Of a stretch of DNA of 64,000 nt, positions 1 to 14,000 are shown in pieces (positions within the stretch are counted from its first letter, which is position 1; each line of letters starts with the position of its first letter). This stretch comes from Oryzias latipes. Lineage: Eukaryota > Chordata > Actinopteri > Beloniformes > Adrianichthyidae. The notes beneath the pieces were generated by a model. That model ran no database searches. It was not told the DNA's origin and was given only the letters and a program-made list of their open reading frames with translations. The stretch lies in contig NC_019867.2 of the NCBI RefSeq assembly GCF_002234675.1, positions 3,056,001 to 3,120,000 on the forward strand. Direction: 5' to 3'. The position numbers and the translations under genes were made by a program.

Positions 1-1162
1 GGAGATATGCATTTCTTGACATAGGTGTGCCCTATAGCATAGACGTATACACCTAAATGTAATCTTTCAAAAGTTATAAAACCCATGTATTTTCCGGGGT
101 AATTAACTCTCTTTTGCACAGTTATTCTTAGCTGACTAGGTATAGTAATTTGCCTAGTGGTAAATGACTATATATTTTATATTTTGTGTGAATGTTTCAG
201 ATATCCTGTATATACCCTACCCTATCTTTTGTTTAACATTTAACCTTATGGCATTCAGAGTGAACAGCAAAGTAAGCATCTCATTGTACTGGGAAACCAG
301 TTTCCTTACTGTACATATGACCATAAACCCCTTTGAATCCTTGAATTCTTGAATCCTAGTGCGTAGCTGCCAGGGCTCGAAAAATACATGTTTTTTTTTA
401 CTAGCGTAGATGACCAGCGGCTATTGATAACATCTTCGAGTGGTCGTAACGTCTGAATCTGAAGGCATTATTTTTTCCATATCTTTCCACTTGGAGGGAT
501 AAATATAGGGATAGGGAGAAGCTGTTGGGAGTAGGGAAGCTATGTGGATTTGACGGAACAATGTCACCTACTGTACACTAGCCAATGATAAAAGGATTGC
601 TGACAGTCTACTCATTCAAGCGCTAAACCTTAAGTCACATGCTGCGGGTTTTTGGGTTGCCAGGGCCCATGGAGGGTCGCAGAGAGGATCAGCTGCATCT
701 TAAAGGGAGTGCTGAAGTGTCTTGCAGTTCCCTTGAGGCTCGTACGGTCAACTCAAGAGATGTCATGAAAATGGAACGTACCATTGTCATGTGTGTGGCA
801 AGTATATCATTTAGTATTTGTAAGGATAATGGAAGTTTCAGGCACTTATGATGTACGGATGATGCTGACGTACGGTGTCTTTACACCTGCACTGACATTG
901 ACGGTGCAAAAATGACGCAAGCCAAGAGTGTGCACAGGATATGCAAGTGACTGTAGGATGTCTACTGGAGGTGTGTATTGGCAAGAGTCTGGCGATGTAT
1001 GATATGTATCTAGGGGTATCTAGAAAATACGAACATAATCTCTCTACGGGCTCACCAAACGCTCTACGACCTTGATTTTTCGTACGAGCCACCTGTGTGC
1101 CCCGTACAGGTTCCTCACCCTAAGACAACCCATATCCACTCCTAAGGGCAGTTGTGACTAAG
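1..1162. mobile_element. Family X DNA element, copy A (left end off window)
   Basis: This 1.16-kb segment is a close, same-strand copy of 22086-23355, with one indel of about 80 bp near 680-760. Its right end reads AAGGGCAGTTGTGACTAAG. The inverse of that end (CTTAGTCACAACTGCCCTTA type) opens copies at 22086, 2874 and 52664, so it is a terminal inverted repeat. No transposase is visible. It lies in nf2 intron 6. The superfamily is unknown to me; it is probably a non-autonomous DNA transposon. Confidence 0.7.
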
Positions 1163-2005
1163 ATTTTAGACATCTAATGGTTAGAAGCCACTTTCCATCA
1201 AAAATCCAGCAGAAAGTGTAAGACATATCACTGCAGGGACAAAGCAACGGCTGTGTGACTTCATTCTGATTGACTCGCCTTTGTCAATGGAGATAACGAG
1301 CTCAAAAAAACGCGTGCTATGAGTTTGATCATAAAGTTTAGTTTCCAGCAGGTAGTTGTCTACTTTCATGAATGAGTTGGTGCTCACTTCAACGGATGGT
1401 TTCTTTCCTGACGACACAACAGTATTCCAGGATGATCAGGAAAGATTGGGTGAGTCATTTTTACAGAGGAACTCATCACTAAAGAGCATGCGCTCATCAT
1501 CAGTGACAAAAAAAACAACATTTAAATTTGTTAAGCTACTAATGAAAGAAGAGAATTTACAAAACCAACATCTGTCTTCAAGAATATACTTGGCTGATTT
1601 TACTGATTACCGTACTTCAAAATCCCACTTGTTAGAATTAAAATCATCCACTTTATCTTCAGATTAGAATTCATTTATTCCATTGAATCAGAAAAACTTT
1701 TTTTCTTTTTTCGTGTTAAATGATGATTGAATTTGACAGCAATAACACGCAACCAAAAGCTCAAAGACACAAAAATAAAACTAAAGTGTCTCAGTATGTG
1801 ACCGTCAACACAGACACTGTAGGCTTTCTTAACTTCCTCTCTAAAAAAAAAGTATATCCTCCTTAAACCACTGAGTCCTATAAGATGCTTGTTCTACATA
1901 TCAATGCTGAATAGGACTCTAGCTTGGGATGAAGTTTGGAGGTGTGTTTTCAGCACATCTCATATAAGCTCAGAATGTGTTTTGAGAAGTTCGGGTGGAT
2001 TTTAC
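1163..2005. other. nf2 intron 6, unique part
   Basis: Intronic sequence between the family X copy and exon 6. It is AT-rich with short ORFs and no recognisable coding or RNA feature. Confidence 0.6.
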
Positions 2006-5000
2006 CTCGTCCTGCCTCTGTGCTCTGCATAACATGCGGTGATCCTCTCCTCCCACATTTCTGGAGTCATCTGGTACAAGTTGATCACCTGAAATAAAGA
2101 ACGACAAACACATTTTAGAATGCCCTTTTATGTACAGTAAATTCATTTGAGGAGTGAAGCCTCCATCACTCACCCTCTTCGGCAGTAATTCTTCCTCAGC
2201 CAAAAAGCCTGGTTTATGAACTTCAGGGTCGTAGTCTCCATACTACAAAAAAAACAGGAAATAGGCAGCAATAACTAACCTGACTCTGCATTCAGGTTCA
2301 TTCTTTACCGATTTATCCCAAAACATCCCAGACGTTATCCCCCCGACAGTCATTGATAAAATGAGATGACCGGGAGTGAGGGCTTTTTCTAAATTCAGGT
2401 CATTCGTGGAGACCACACTCTCCGAGAGGCTGGAAATACGAGTAGATTTCACTTTTAGAAATGTGGAAGACCTGAAACCCCTTGTAGGCATACAAGCACA
2501 CATAATGATACCACGCATGCATAAAGTGGAGCTATAAATGGATGGGGAATGACTGAGAGGCAGTGTGACAGTATTTAAAGCTCGTGCAAAATGGCTTGAG
2601 AGCAGATGGAGTAACTTTTCGACAAGTATGCAAGGCTCTGAATTAACTGAAGTAGGTCAATCTGAAAACGTACCTGCTTCTGCGCACGGCTGCCTCCTTC
2701 ATGTTTTGTTTTTCTAACCTCATTACATCAGCCCATAGAACTGGGAATTTTAATTTGGTTATTTAATCGTGGGGGAATTTGTTCCTATCTGTGTATTTAT
2801 TCACAGCATTTGGAAGGTTTGTTCTGACTTTAAAGTATAATGATGAACACTAGAGACTAACCAAAGCCTTCAGCCTCAGTCCCAACTGCCCTTATGGGTG
2901 GTAATGGGCCGTCTGCGGGCTAAAGGGCAGGCCTTTACAGGAAACTAACATGTCCCGCACGAAATTTTAAGAACGCAGACTGCTTATCAAGTCTGTAGAG
3001 AGAAATTGTTCATATGCATTTTCCTCTGGGCGTGCTGCGAGCGACAGCTCATAGTGAACACATATACAGGGTAGGTCAGACGCAGGAGTGCGTATACATT
3101 TTTTCCCCCTCCACCCTGGAATATGGTGCACTGCACAAGAAGTCTGTTACTACTTCTCATGTGATATGTGCGTGCTACTTGCTAGAAATGAGGTAGACAA
3201 TAGGAGTATAGTTTGTGTTGGCCTCCTACAGGTGTCCTACGGACACTTATGTACATCCCATGGCGCAGCATTTGCGTGGTCAGTAAGAGGCCAGTACCCT
3301 TACCTTATTAACAACAGAAATGATGAACTAGATCCATGTACCAGCTGGAATTTTTGTGGCACTGACGATGTTAGGTTGGGGCTATGAGGAGCCGTAAGCT
3401 AGCACGTGAGCGTGTAAATGCGATGGTCTCGCCCACAATTCAGAGATGAATTTCTCATGAACTACTGCTGCTCTGCAGAAACTATGTCTTAGAAAATAAA
3501 AAAGACCAGTGGGAATAGATTTAAATAAATGATTGGAGTGGGTCTTTTAAGCGCCAGCAGCTGTAGATTTTTCCAGGTTCTACCAACTGATCCATATCAA
3601 TAAAATGATCATTCTCCAGGTAAAGAACTGCAGGTTTGACAGGGATAACAGTACAAATTCTAAGGGACAATTATAGGCCAGCACAGACAGAGCTGCAGAA
3701 GCTCAATTTTGATGTGTCTGTTGAAAGTAAGAAAGACGCATCAGTTCAGTACAAAAAACAGAAAAAGGGGGGCGGGGGTGCCCTGAATGTGCCAAATCTC
3801 CCAGAGGATGCTCAGATGGTTCTGAGGTTCTGAGGAATAATTACAGAGCAGTGACATGGTGAAATCCTACACTTGCTCCACTCTGAAGAGTGTTCTCTTC
3901 CCAGCTGGAAAACGCAGGAAACTGCCTTCCTCACTGCAAGTGACGGCATTTATGCCGGGGCTTGAAGAAAAAATGCCTGGAGGTGGTGAGACGTCTGAGG
4001 GAAATGTTGCCTTCCTCTGTGTTTTTACAGGGTTATTTAAATTATTAGCATAACGATTGTTTAATTAGGAGAAAACTGTAAAACTTTCTTTTTTAAACGA
4101 GCACCAACACAAATGCTGGCTCTTTTTTCCCCTCTTCGTAACATTGCATTTTAATGCTTTAGAAAAATATCATTATGTGGTTTGGGAATGAAAAATTTTT
4201 TCAGGCTGTTTTCAAAAGATTGAAAGTTTTTTTAAACACAACTGATTTAACAAGTTTAACAGAACAAGCAACTTGACAAGCTTGTAACCAAACCTTTTTT
4301 GTGTGTCATCTTTCATTTTTGTGTCAAAACTCAAAACTCCATCATGGTCATGTCTGGCTTTGCCGCGGGAGTCGGACATCTTTGGTGGACTATTTTCTTA
4401 ATCTCAGGGCTAAATTTTTCTTTCACTGCATCCAACCCACAGCCATCTCTTTGCCACTCCACAGAATTGTGGGAGGAATGTCTCCAACTTCATGTGGAAA
4501 AAAAAATGTCTGCAATATATTAGATTGCTTGGAAAAAGTAATAAAGAGTGGGAAAAGGTGATAAAACCTACAGTCTTCCGTGGGATTTGTGTTGAATCCA
4601 GTGCAGCCCTCTACTGCAAATTTCAGTGTCAAGCTGTCACATCTCTAAGCAAATAACATGTATTCTATAAAACATCATGAATGGTTCTGATCTCCTGAAT
4701 TTGTTTATATGTATTCTTTCTTGTTGTGAGCCTTCAGGGAAACCAAAAACAGATTTTAGTCCCCTCATCCTCAGACTGACAGCCAAATCTGACAACTTAT
4801 CTGTGGTTTCAGGCTGTTCAAACCTCTTTGTTGTTGTTTCCAATCATATCTGTGTAGAAAGTGTCACTGATCTGTCGTCTTTAGGATGTCAATAATTGAA
4901 AGGGGGCTGAAAAATACAAACAACAAAGAAAACAAATCCAGAAATGAAACCTCAAGACTTTGATGCTGATGTTTTATGCCAAAAATCTAAAAAAAAAAAA

Positions 5001-8000
5001 AACAACAACTGCTGTTTAAGATCACAACTAGCAAATAATATTTTATCACATGTCTAACTTCAACTAAAGAAGAAAGTCATTCAAGTTATATATATGATTA
5101 TGATTAGGGCTACTATACACGTAAAAAAAGAAAAGAGAGTAAAATAATCGTACTACAAATATTGAAACTTTCCTGTGGTAAATTTCAAGCTTCTCTGTGC
5201 AAAGATGCAGTTTATTTACTGTAGAATACTAATGACTTTTTAGTTTTTCTAATTGTACATTAACTTATCAGGAGTCCCTAAAAAAAAAAGAAAATTCAAC
5301 CAGTTTTTGACACTGAAATCTGCATGAACCCTTGTGCTATCCTACTTTAACATTAGGAGTTGGGTCATCTAGACCCACTAGACAGTGCTCTGAACCTTTT
5401 TTCTTCAATGATTTGTGATCTTCACTGGTGTCCATGGATTACATGAAACCTTTCCACCTTTATCCACCTTTGTCATGGTAGGAATAACACGTCAATGTAA
5501 GGGGGCTCATAGGATAGCACAAGGGTTAAAACATTAAAAAACTTCAGATGGCATGACATAAAATAGATGACCCAAAGAAAACGAGCACAAAAATTTAAAA
5601 TGGGGAGCTCTGAAAAGTTGAACTGGTTATAAACGTACATGTTGTGGAACAAGCACCAAACAAGTGTCCCCACCTTCCCTCTGGTGGAAGGTTGACGTCA
5701 ATGTTCAGCAGCAGCGCCGCCATCAGTGTGTGAATACATCCGTGACTCTAAGGCAGTGTTTTTCAACCAGTGTGCCGCGGCACACTAGTGTGCCGTGGGA
5801 GATGGTCAAGTGTGCCGTGGAAAATTGCCCTCATTACCTGATCTAAAAACATTTCCCATCTCCAGGAAATCAGCTCTTTGTTCATCCAAACAGGTCCTGA
5901 TAAAACACTGAGTAGTTAGGAATATAAACGATCATAAAATACTTTTTTCTTTGTGTTTATTTGATTCTATTAAAGACATTTTGATAAGAATGACGATAAC
6001 GCGAAATAGCTGCAGCTATAACTGTGTAAGGAAAAGTCCCGCAGCTTTTACTGTCTCCACGACTCCACCAATCATTCTTGAAGGCTTAATCACATGTCAT
6101 CAGTCTGACCAATCAGAAGTGGTTAAAGTCTCCACTTCCTTGTTCCAATTTAGCTCATAACTCACTCATTTCCAACAAAAACACCAGCTAAAGCTCGTCT
6201 TTAGCGGTGTAGCTTTCCACAGAATCCGGTGTCAGACCGTGGAACAAGTGAACAAAACCATGAAGCTCAGAGACGCGAGTCTTTCTGCCGTTTTCTCGCA
6301 GTTTTCACACTACATCTCCCATGATGCATTGGCTTAATGAGTCGTCCTTTTTACACGTCTTGAAAACACAACGAACATACAGTTTGTATGTAACTTAACT
6401 TTTATTACATTTTTTAGAAAAACATCTGCAACTTCCTGCTTTTTCTGCCACAATTATCACAAAAATGCACGTCAGATTGCCGGGGGGGGGGGCTGTAGAT
6501 CAAAACAGACTATGAGTTTCTGCTTTTTTTTTTTTTTTTTTGGGATGCTGGTGTGCCGCAGGATTTTTGTCAAGGTTAAAGTGTGCCGTGGCTCAAAAAA
6601 GGTTGAAAAACACTGCTCTAAGGGCCTTGGAGGAAGGTAGAAAAACGCTGTACAAGTATGCATCATTTACCATTGTAGCTGATGGACCCCTGTTTCAGAA
6701 AAGCCCATATTGCTGAGACTGGGGCAAATACAAATTGAATAAGTTTGTTAACAATTGAGTGTATGGTTGCCATCTTTAAAAATAGCCGCGATTTTGGATT
6801 TTTTTTCCTGGCAAATATCCTTTTCTGGGATCCTAATTTGGTGCTTATACCATCAAATGCAAAATGTGTCTGATCAGAAAGCAGCTACGCCGGACGCTTC
6901 TCCCTCCAAGACCGTCAGAATCTCCTCTATAGTCCATCTTAATTCAAACTCAGCTCAATGGAGTTACTACCAGAATGTTTATGAAGGATGCATGGATTAC
7001 ATACTTCCACGGTTCCTAATGCAGACAGAAAGTTGGCTGCAAGTCAACTTTTCTGGCATTGATAATAAAAAATAAAAACCTGTTTTGACATTAAACAAGG
7101 AAGTAAAGTGGAAACCAATTTTATATGAACCTGGACTATAACAGCTAACTTTAAAACAAACAAGAAACAGATTCAATTTTAGAGTGTTTTTAGTAAGTTT
7201 TTATATTTAGAGATTGAGATCAATGTCACCTTTATATTTGGTACAAACCCCAACCGATAAACTGATTTGCCTTGACCTGTAGTTTAGAAAACTCTCACTG
7301 CTCTTTCTGATTAAAACTTTGCCCCGTTGTTTCCCAGACTCCTCATCAGCTCAAACCTTCAGTTTAATGCAAATGGAGAAACTTTGTTCTGCTGAGCAGG
7401 AGAAAGCAGTGTATTAATAATTCAGACTATTTGGTGGGAAATCGCTTGACAGAACACAAGTGAAAAAGATATGTTTCTGACAGAGGCAATAGAATACTCT
7501 CTAGACAGAGGCTGAAATAAATCTTTCAAAACTGGAGGGATTTATTCTTTAACCTTTGGAAATACGAAGAATTATTAAACACTAGAAAGATTGGCAGGAA
7601 CCACTTTTGACCTGAGTGAGCCTCCTGTTCTCTCCTTTGACTAAAAGTTTGCCTGAGTGTTTCTCTAAAGTGAATAGATTCGTGGAATCTGTCCTCCTTC
7701 ACCTCTCAGCCTTTGAGCTCCATTAGCTGCTGCAATTACCTGCAGGACAAACACACCAAAGCATGTACGCTAAAATGTCTTCACGCAGATTAAATGTAAT
7801 GCATGTGAAATGATATGCAAACTCTTTATGGCTTATTTGGATAGCCACATTTTTTAAATATGACCTTTTTCGTAGGACAATGAATTCTAAAGCGCTTCAA
7901 AGTTTATTTTATGGGTTTGTTCTCGTCTAATCTTCATGGCATAGAGCACCGAGCCGGTGACTTAATACAAAAAAAAGTAGAAAGTCTTTGCTTTTTAGAT

Positions 8001-11000
8001 TTCTTCTTTGCCTTAACCCTCCTGTTATGTTGCGGGTCAAATTGACCCGTTTTAAAGTTTGAACATCTAGGAAAAATAGTTAAAAGTATTTTTTCAGCAT
8101 GAAACTTCTTCTGCTTGCCTTAATTAGTGTAATTAACATATATTGTGAATTTGGTTCATCTCACATATTTGCAAACCCCCCCCCTGCATGTTTATATCAC
8201 ATAGATGATGTTCGGGTCAATTTCACCCGGCAGTCAAAATGGAGGTACAAGGATGTCTTATTATAAGTAGTATTGCTTTCTTTGCAGCTGTGAGACATAT
8301 TTCACCCCAATCACACACATAGACATGCACGCACGCACGCACGCACACACACACTCACACACACACCCCCACACACACACACACACACACAGGTGCCTAG
8401 GTGTTATGACTTTTGACAGGAACCATTTATGTTCTCGTGGGAAAACTCAACCCACATTCAGTGTACACTCAACAGGGGAGGGGTAAAACATATAAAAGAT
8501 TCTCTGAATGGGAGTCCTTCCAACATTACACAGGCAGACCTTTAGAAAATGAGCAGCAGAAGCAGAAAGATGACAGTCCAGGAGGTTCTGGTAGTCATCA
8601 CTGATCATGATCAGAAGAAGACTATCTTGAGCTAAATTCTAATTCTAATGATTCTGATTTTGAACCAGATGAGGGAATTGCTATTCCTGTTCCTCCAAGC
8701 AAGACATTCATGTCAAAGAATGGTGACATACATTGGTCTTCATCCCCAAATATGCATCAGACAAACCTGTCTGCAGAAAACATTATAAAGACAGTGCCAG
8801 GGCCCACTAGGATGGCAGTGACTCATGTGACCATGTCAATTCAATTCAATTCAATTCAATTCAATTCAATTCAATTCAATTCAATTCAATTCAATTCAAT
8901 TCAATTCAATTCAATTCAATTCAATTTTATTTTATTTTATTTTATTTTATTTGTATAGCCCAAATTCACAACAACAGTCGTCTCAATGGGCTTCGTATCG
9001 GTAATTGAAAAAGTAAAACAAAAAATCGCAGTAGGGAAAAACTCCTAAAAAAAACGGATTCCGGAAAAAACTAAGAAACCTCAGGGGTGCCCACATGAAG
9101 GAGGGATCCTCCCCCAGGACGGAAAAGTGATTACCAAAACTCAAAACTAAAACTCAAACTAAAACTATTGTATTGTATATGTTAGTCTTTCAAAAGTAAT
9201 ACAGTAGTGAAAAATTTGAAAAAAGTTAGAACATGTATATTTTTAAGAAAAACGAGTGAATTATCTAATAATTCAGTCATTAGCTGTTAGAGGTCAGGAA
9301 CACCATTTCACTAGGTTTTTGAAAGAATAATTAGTAATGGAGTTAGTGATGATATATTCACAATGCTTGTTAGGATTTTTTGGGTTTCAGACATTTTATA
9401 ATTAATAAAACCTTCACCGGGTCAAATTGACCCAGGAACATCATCTCTGTTCCTCACAAACGAACATAACAGGAGGGTTAAAATGACACAAAATGGTACC
9501 AGTTTCCTTGCTTTTGTTACCTTTAAAAGCATTTGAGCTAATATTACTGTTGATTTCTCAGAACCAGATGGTTTGATAAGGAATGAATTTGCATTTTCTT
9601 CTGGAGAAGTTGGTTCAGTTTCTCTGTGATCATGGAGGTTCGGCTGTTTAAAAAAGATTGTTCTTTAGCTTCCAGTCGCATTATTAGGAAACCTGAGACA
9701 AAAATGCCTTTTGTCTAATCAAACTAGGATCGGTCAATATGGCCTAGGTAATAAAATCTCAGATTTGTTTCATGCCAAATTTAATTTTCAATTTAAATAA
9801 TTTTTTTCTTCTTGTCTTTACTTTCTTGAACAGAAATGACAAATAACAGAAAATTTTTCACAAAAACCTGACCTGCATTCAAAGTGCAAGCTGTACAAAT
9901 GTCTGTAAAACAATGTGAAATGTGTTTTGTGAGCTGCTGCTAGCTCGAACATCTCATAGAGAACAGCCCTTCTCCCTCTCGACTAAGTGCCTCTGGTTCA
10001 GTTGTTAAAACCGATTTGTCGTCCTCCAGATTTTCCCAAAAATAAATCTTCTAAAACAGCAAACTCGAATTAATCGATGAAATGGATTCCTCCCCAAGCC
10101 ATAATTAATAAACAAAATGTTTTTCAATACCTTTATGAATGTGTTATCTGCCTTCAGTGACCAGTGTCGTCTTCTCCTATAACATAGTGTAAACTAAAAT
10201 ATTTATGAAGATCATTATTATCATTTCCAACTCAAATTTAAATTCTATTCAGAAGCACTATACGTTACACATTAGGCTGCGCAATAAAGTTTGACTTCCA
10301 TTCTTAAGTTTATGATTCAATTTGATTACTTTTTTGCCACAACATTTTTCTAATTGCCATCACCAAAACTCATGGTTTAAAGTTACCAAAGGTGGAGGTT
10401 TTTGTTGTTGTTAAATTAGAGATTCTTACATTAAAAACTGACCAAAAAGCTTTTTTTTTTTTTTTTTGCTTGAAAAATAACTTAAAAAGCTTCTTTAAGG
10501 GGATATTGATCAATGTATGAATGAATAACTATTAAAGAATCAATGTTACACCTTTAAGTAAAGTTTGATTTAATAAGTTAATGTTTTTAAACCCATCTGT
10601 TAAGGTGAGGCTCAATTTTGTTGAGACCCAAATAACAAATAAAAAAAAAATTAACTGTGACTCGCATCTTGCTGTTTACACAAACACACACTCATATACA
10701 CAAGACAATATATCTATATCACATTAAATGGCCAAAAAAGAAGCAGGCAGCTGCAGCGACAGGCTTGGTTTCTCATTAATTGACGACAGATTGTTTTCAA
10801 ATAACCCCTGAAACCTTATTCTGAACCTATTAGCCTGTCACGTTTCCACTTTAAGGCTAAAAAACAGGCAAAAGGAACCAACATCCCTCCCTTCTGCTGA
10901 AGAAGCTCCTCACATATTTGATGGAAAATGCAGGTCAACAATTCCTTGAAGCGTTGCATCTCTGCTGAATACAAAACAGGAGCCATGGAAACCTCTGAGG

Positions 11001-14000
11001 TTCCTTTTGACGTTGTTAACCTATGAACTCTCAAAGTAAACATAACATAAATTTAAATCCGATGATCAGGAATAAGATAAATTGGCTATGAAACGCATCC
11101 AAAGGTTAAGTCGGTTTCTCTGTACAGGAGACACAGCATAGAGGTTGACTGGCAAGGCCCACAGCCAACAGCCAATCAGGACGCAGAACACAGTGTGCTT
11201 TAAAAAACAAAAGCCACGCAAAAAGGCACTGAAAAAAATCTGTAAGACAGCGAGACCACAATAAAGCGAAGGAGCACGGTATGGAGACGTGTTTATCATG
11301 ATACACATTGTGTTGCCAGACTCTTGCCACTACACAGCCCTAAAGGCCGTGTAGCACAGCCACTATGTGCATTTTGCACAATTTCCATGAGTCAAATGTC
11401 GGTCTTTCGTGACACATGCGTGATCTACGTAATTCATATGTGTTTCTTGCGTTCGTCATTTGTTAACGTCCACAGATGTCTGTTGAGGGTTCCGGCCGAC
11501 GGTCTTTATGATGGTTGAGAATTTTGCAGTTTATGCGTATTTTACATAGTTTATACACAATTATCACGTAAATCTTACGCATTTTGAGATGCATTCACAA
11601 ATTTGTGGCTTTCCACGACCGTTCCACGTATGTCTAAAGACTTTTCATGCACGTCATTCTGGGATGACAGGCGGTACAGCCGTATCCTTTGGTGGTACCA
11701 GTACCACCGATTTATAACTTTTATGGCGCACATTTCACGTTAAAATTACGTAATTGACGGACGAATGACTGAGTTTCATATAAACAGCGCAATAATCACG
11801 CACGGTTCATGTTCTATGTGGATTTACGTGGTCTTTGGGTGGTTTCTTCGTGATATATGTATCATCTAAAGAGCACAACTTTTCTCACTTTTTCCATGTA
11901 TATTCACGTATGATCCATTTTCATCCGTGCGTTTCCCGCACGTGTGTTCGTAGTGGCTTTGTGACACAGCCCTAACAACTTTATCTACAGGAGAGTTTTC
12001 AAACTTTTTCATACATATACAAATGAACACAGGTCAAGAACGTTTATTCTGCTGGACATAAACACACTACAGATCATGAATAAATCTGTTGGACTTTAAA
12101 GTCTTGAACAAATACTAACTTTTTGGTGTCTAAATCATTCTTTAGCTTCTGAGAGGATCCTGAGAAGCCCTAGTGGATTCTTTATGACCTCTAGTTCCAT
12201 GAAGTTTGTTCTCTTTCTGACAGCTGACAGGATCCATCTTAACCTGCACATGCTGTCAGATCCGGAGCATCGCTTGAAGCACAGTCTGCTGAGCATTTTT
12301 TTCTCAAAAGTGCTAAAAGAAAGTGATCTATTTTCTGGACTTTTTCTAGACTCTAACATGCAAGAAACCATCACCCCAAGAAAACTTCAGTGTTTGGCTG
12401 CAGTTGAAGACATTTAAAGATAAAATAGACTTTCATCTGTGTGCAGAAACAATGTGTTCAGAGTTCATTTCATTTTTAATTCGTGAATTTTTTACTGCTA
12501 ATCAATGTAAAAGGAGCTGTTATCACTTCCTCTGCCGTTCCTGTGAACGACTCTTAACCTACAAGTGGTTCATGGATTATGAAAACGCACACTTCTTTCA
12601 ACAATCCATTCAACGTCTTTAAATGTTCCTTTTCTCTGTGCACGCAGCTAACTTCTGCCTGCTCTAATTATTACTGAAGATAAGCCAGAGGAGATTTCAC
12701 AGCCACATCATCTGCTGGCTGAACAAAATCAGATCAGGAGAAGACAGGAGGGAACGTCTGCCACAAGCTCTCAGCAGGTGCGGCAATTCCAAGCACTTAT
12801 TTCCCCTTTACAAAGCCGGTTTAGGCTTCCTGGCTGTAATCAGAGCAGACTGTTGATTAAATGGACCAGATTGGCCCTCGTATTTTCTTACTGCTTTCGG
12901 AATGCGGCCGCTGACACCAGAGAGCACCAAAACGCCAGCTGATCCACGCAGCCTCTTTTGGAGGGAGCTTGTCAGCACGGCAGGAGGAAGTTATGTCTTC
13001 TGAGGCCTTTTGGTCAAGGTGAAGCTTTTCTCTGGCCACACCGTCTCCACCTGTCAGAAGCTTCACCTCGATCCTCCTATTATTTCCACGCAGTTTTCAC
13101 AGAGGTGAAATCCTCTGAAGCAAGACATCAAACTTTTTAATGAAGCTTTTCTTTCCTTCAGCGTAAAGTCATTTCCACATTATACTACTAACTTGTTAAA
13201 TCATCGAGGAGTCTGTTAGAAAAACAAGTTTATCCCAGATATTCTTAACAAAAATGCACAACTTAAAGTTTTGATGCATACTTTGAATGCAAAATTGCAG
13301 TTAAAAAATAATATTCCAGAAAGAAGGAAACATTCCTCCTTTAATTGATCGTTAAGATAAACATAATTATGCGTACAATGTTTTTGTTTTGCAGAGTTCG
13401 TATTCAAGGAAGTGCTTTACAGAAAAAAACAACCAAAAGCAACTCAGACACAAACTAAGACACAGTGTTTCCTCTAAACTCCTTTAGCAGTGATAGACCG
13501 CCGTTTCTAAATCCTGGCCAGTTTGAAGCAGAATCGGATTCTCGCTAACTGTGTTTGTTTTTTTTAGGAGGGGATTAGTGCTAAGTCAGTGTCGCTAACC
13601 TGAGCAAAATAATTGGCAGCGTTTAGCTCAGGGGTCGGGAACCTATGGCTCGCGAGCCATATATGGCTCTTTTGATGGTCACATGTGGCTCGCAGACAAA
13701 TCTTTAATTATAGTTTTTTTTTTCATTAGACCAGTCCTTCTCGGGCGCGATGCGATGCCAGAGGCGCGCAGTAGTAGCAGTGCTTAGAGAGAGAAATCTG
13801 CGCCAGCGCTATCAGTTACTATTATCTATTATTTCACAGAGTTTGTACCAGCTGGAAACCTTTGAATTGACGTGCCTAAAACTGCGCGCTCCCGTCTCTG
13901 AGACAGAGCGCGCAGATGCGGGGACGGGATATGTGAGGAAGAAAGCAGAGGGTGGGGGTGAGGGGTTGTGGGGACAGCAGGTGAATCGCGCAGGGATTAT

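Larger units (their letters stand above)
8013..9481. mobile_element. piggyBac-like element, internally deleted, TTAA flanks
   Basis: The element is 8017-9477, flanked by TTAA at 8013-8016 and 9478-9481. Its termini are the inverted 15-mer CCCTCCTGTTATGTT. Both ends also carry the palindrome GGGTCAAATTGACCC (8034-8048 and 9419-9433). The TTAA target and the transposase remnant inside identify it as piggyBac. It also holds a CA microsatellite (8326-8392) and a LINE-like 3' end with pentamer tail (from 8836), both likely later acquisitions. Confidence 0.92.

Noticed and set aside
8836..8925. CRISPR-like regular array
   Set aside because: It is an uninterrupted TCAAT pentamer tract with no spacers, in a eukaryotic genome.
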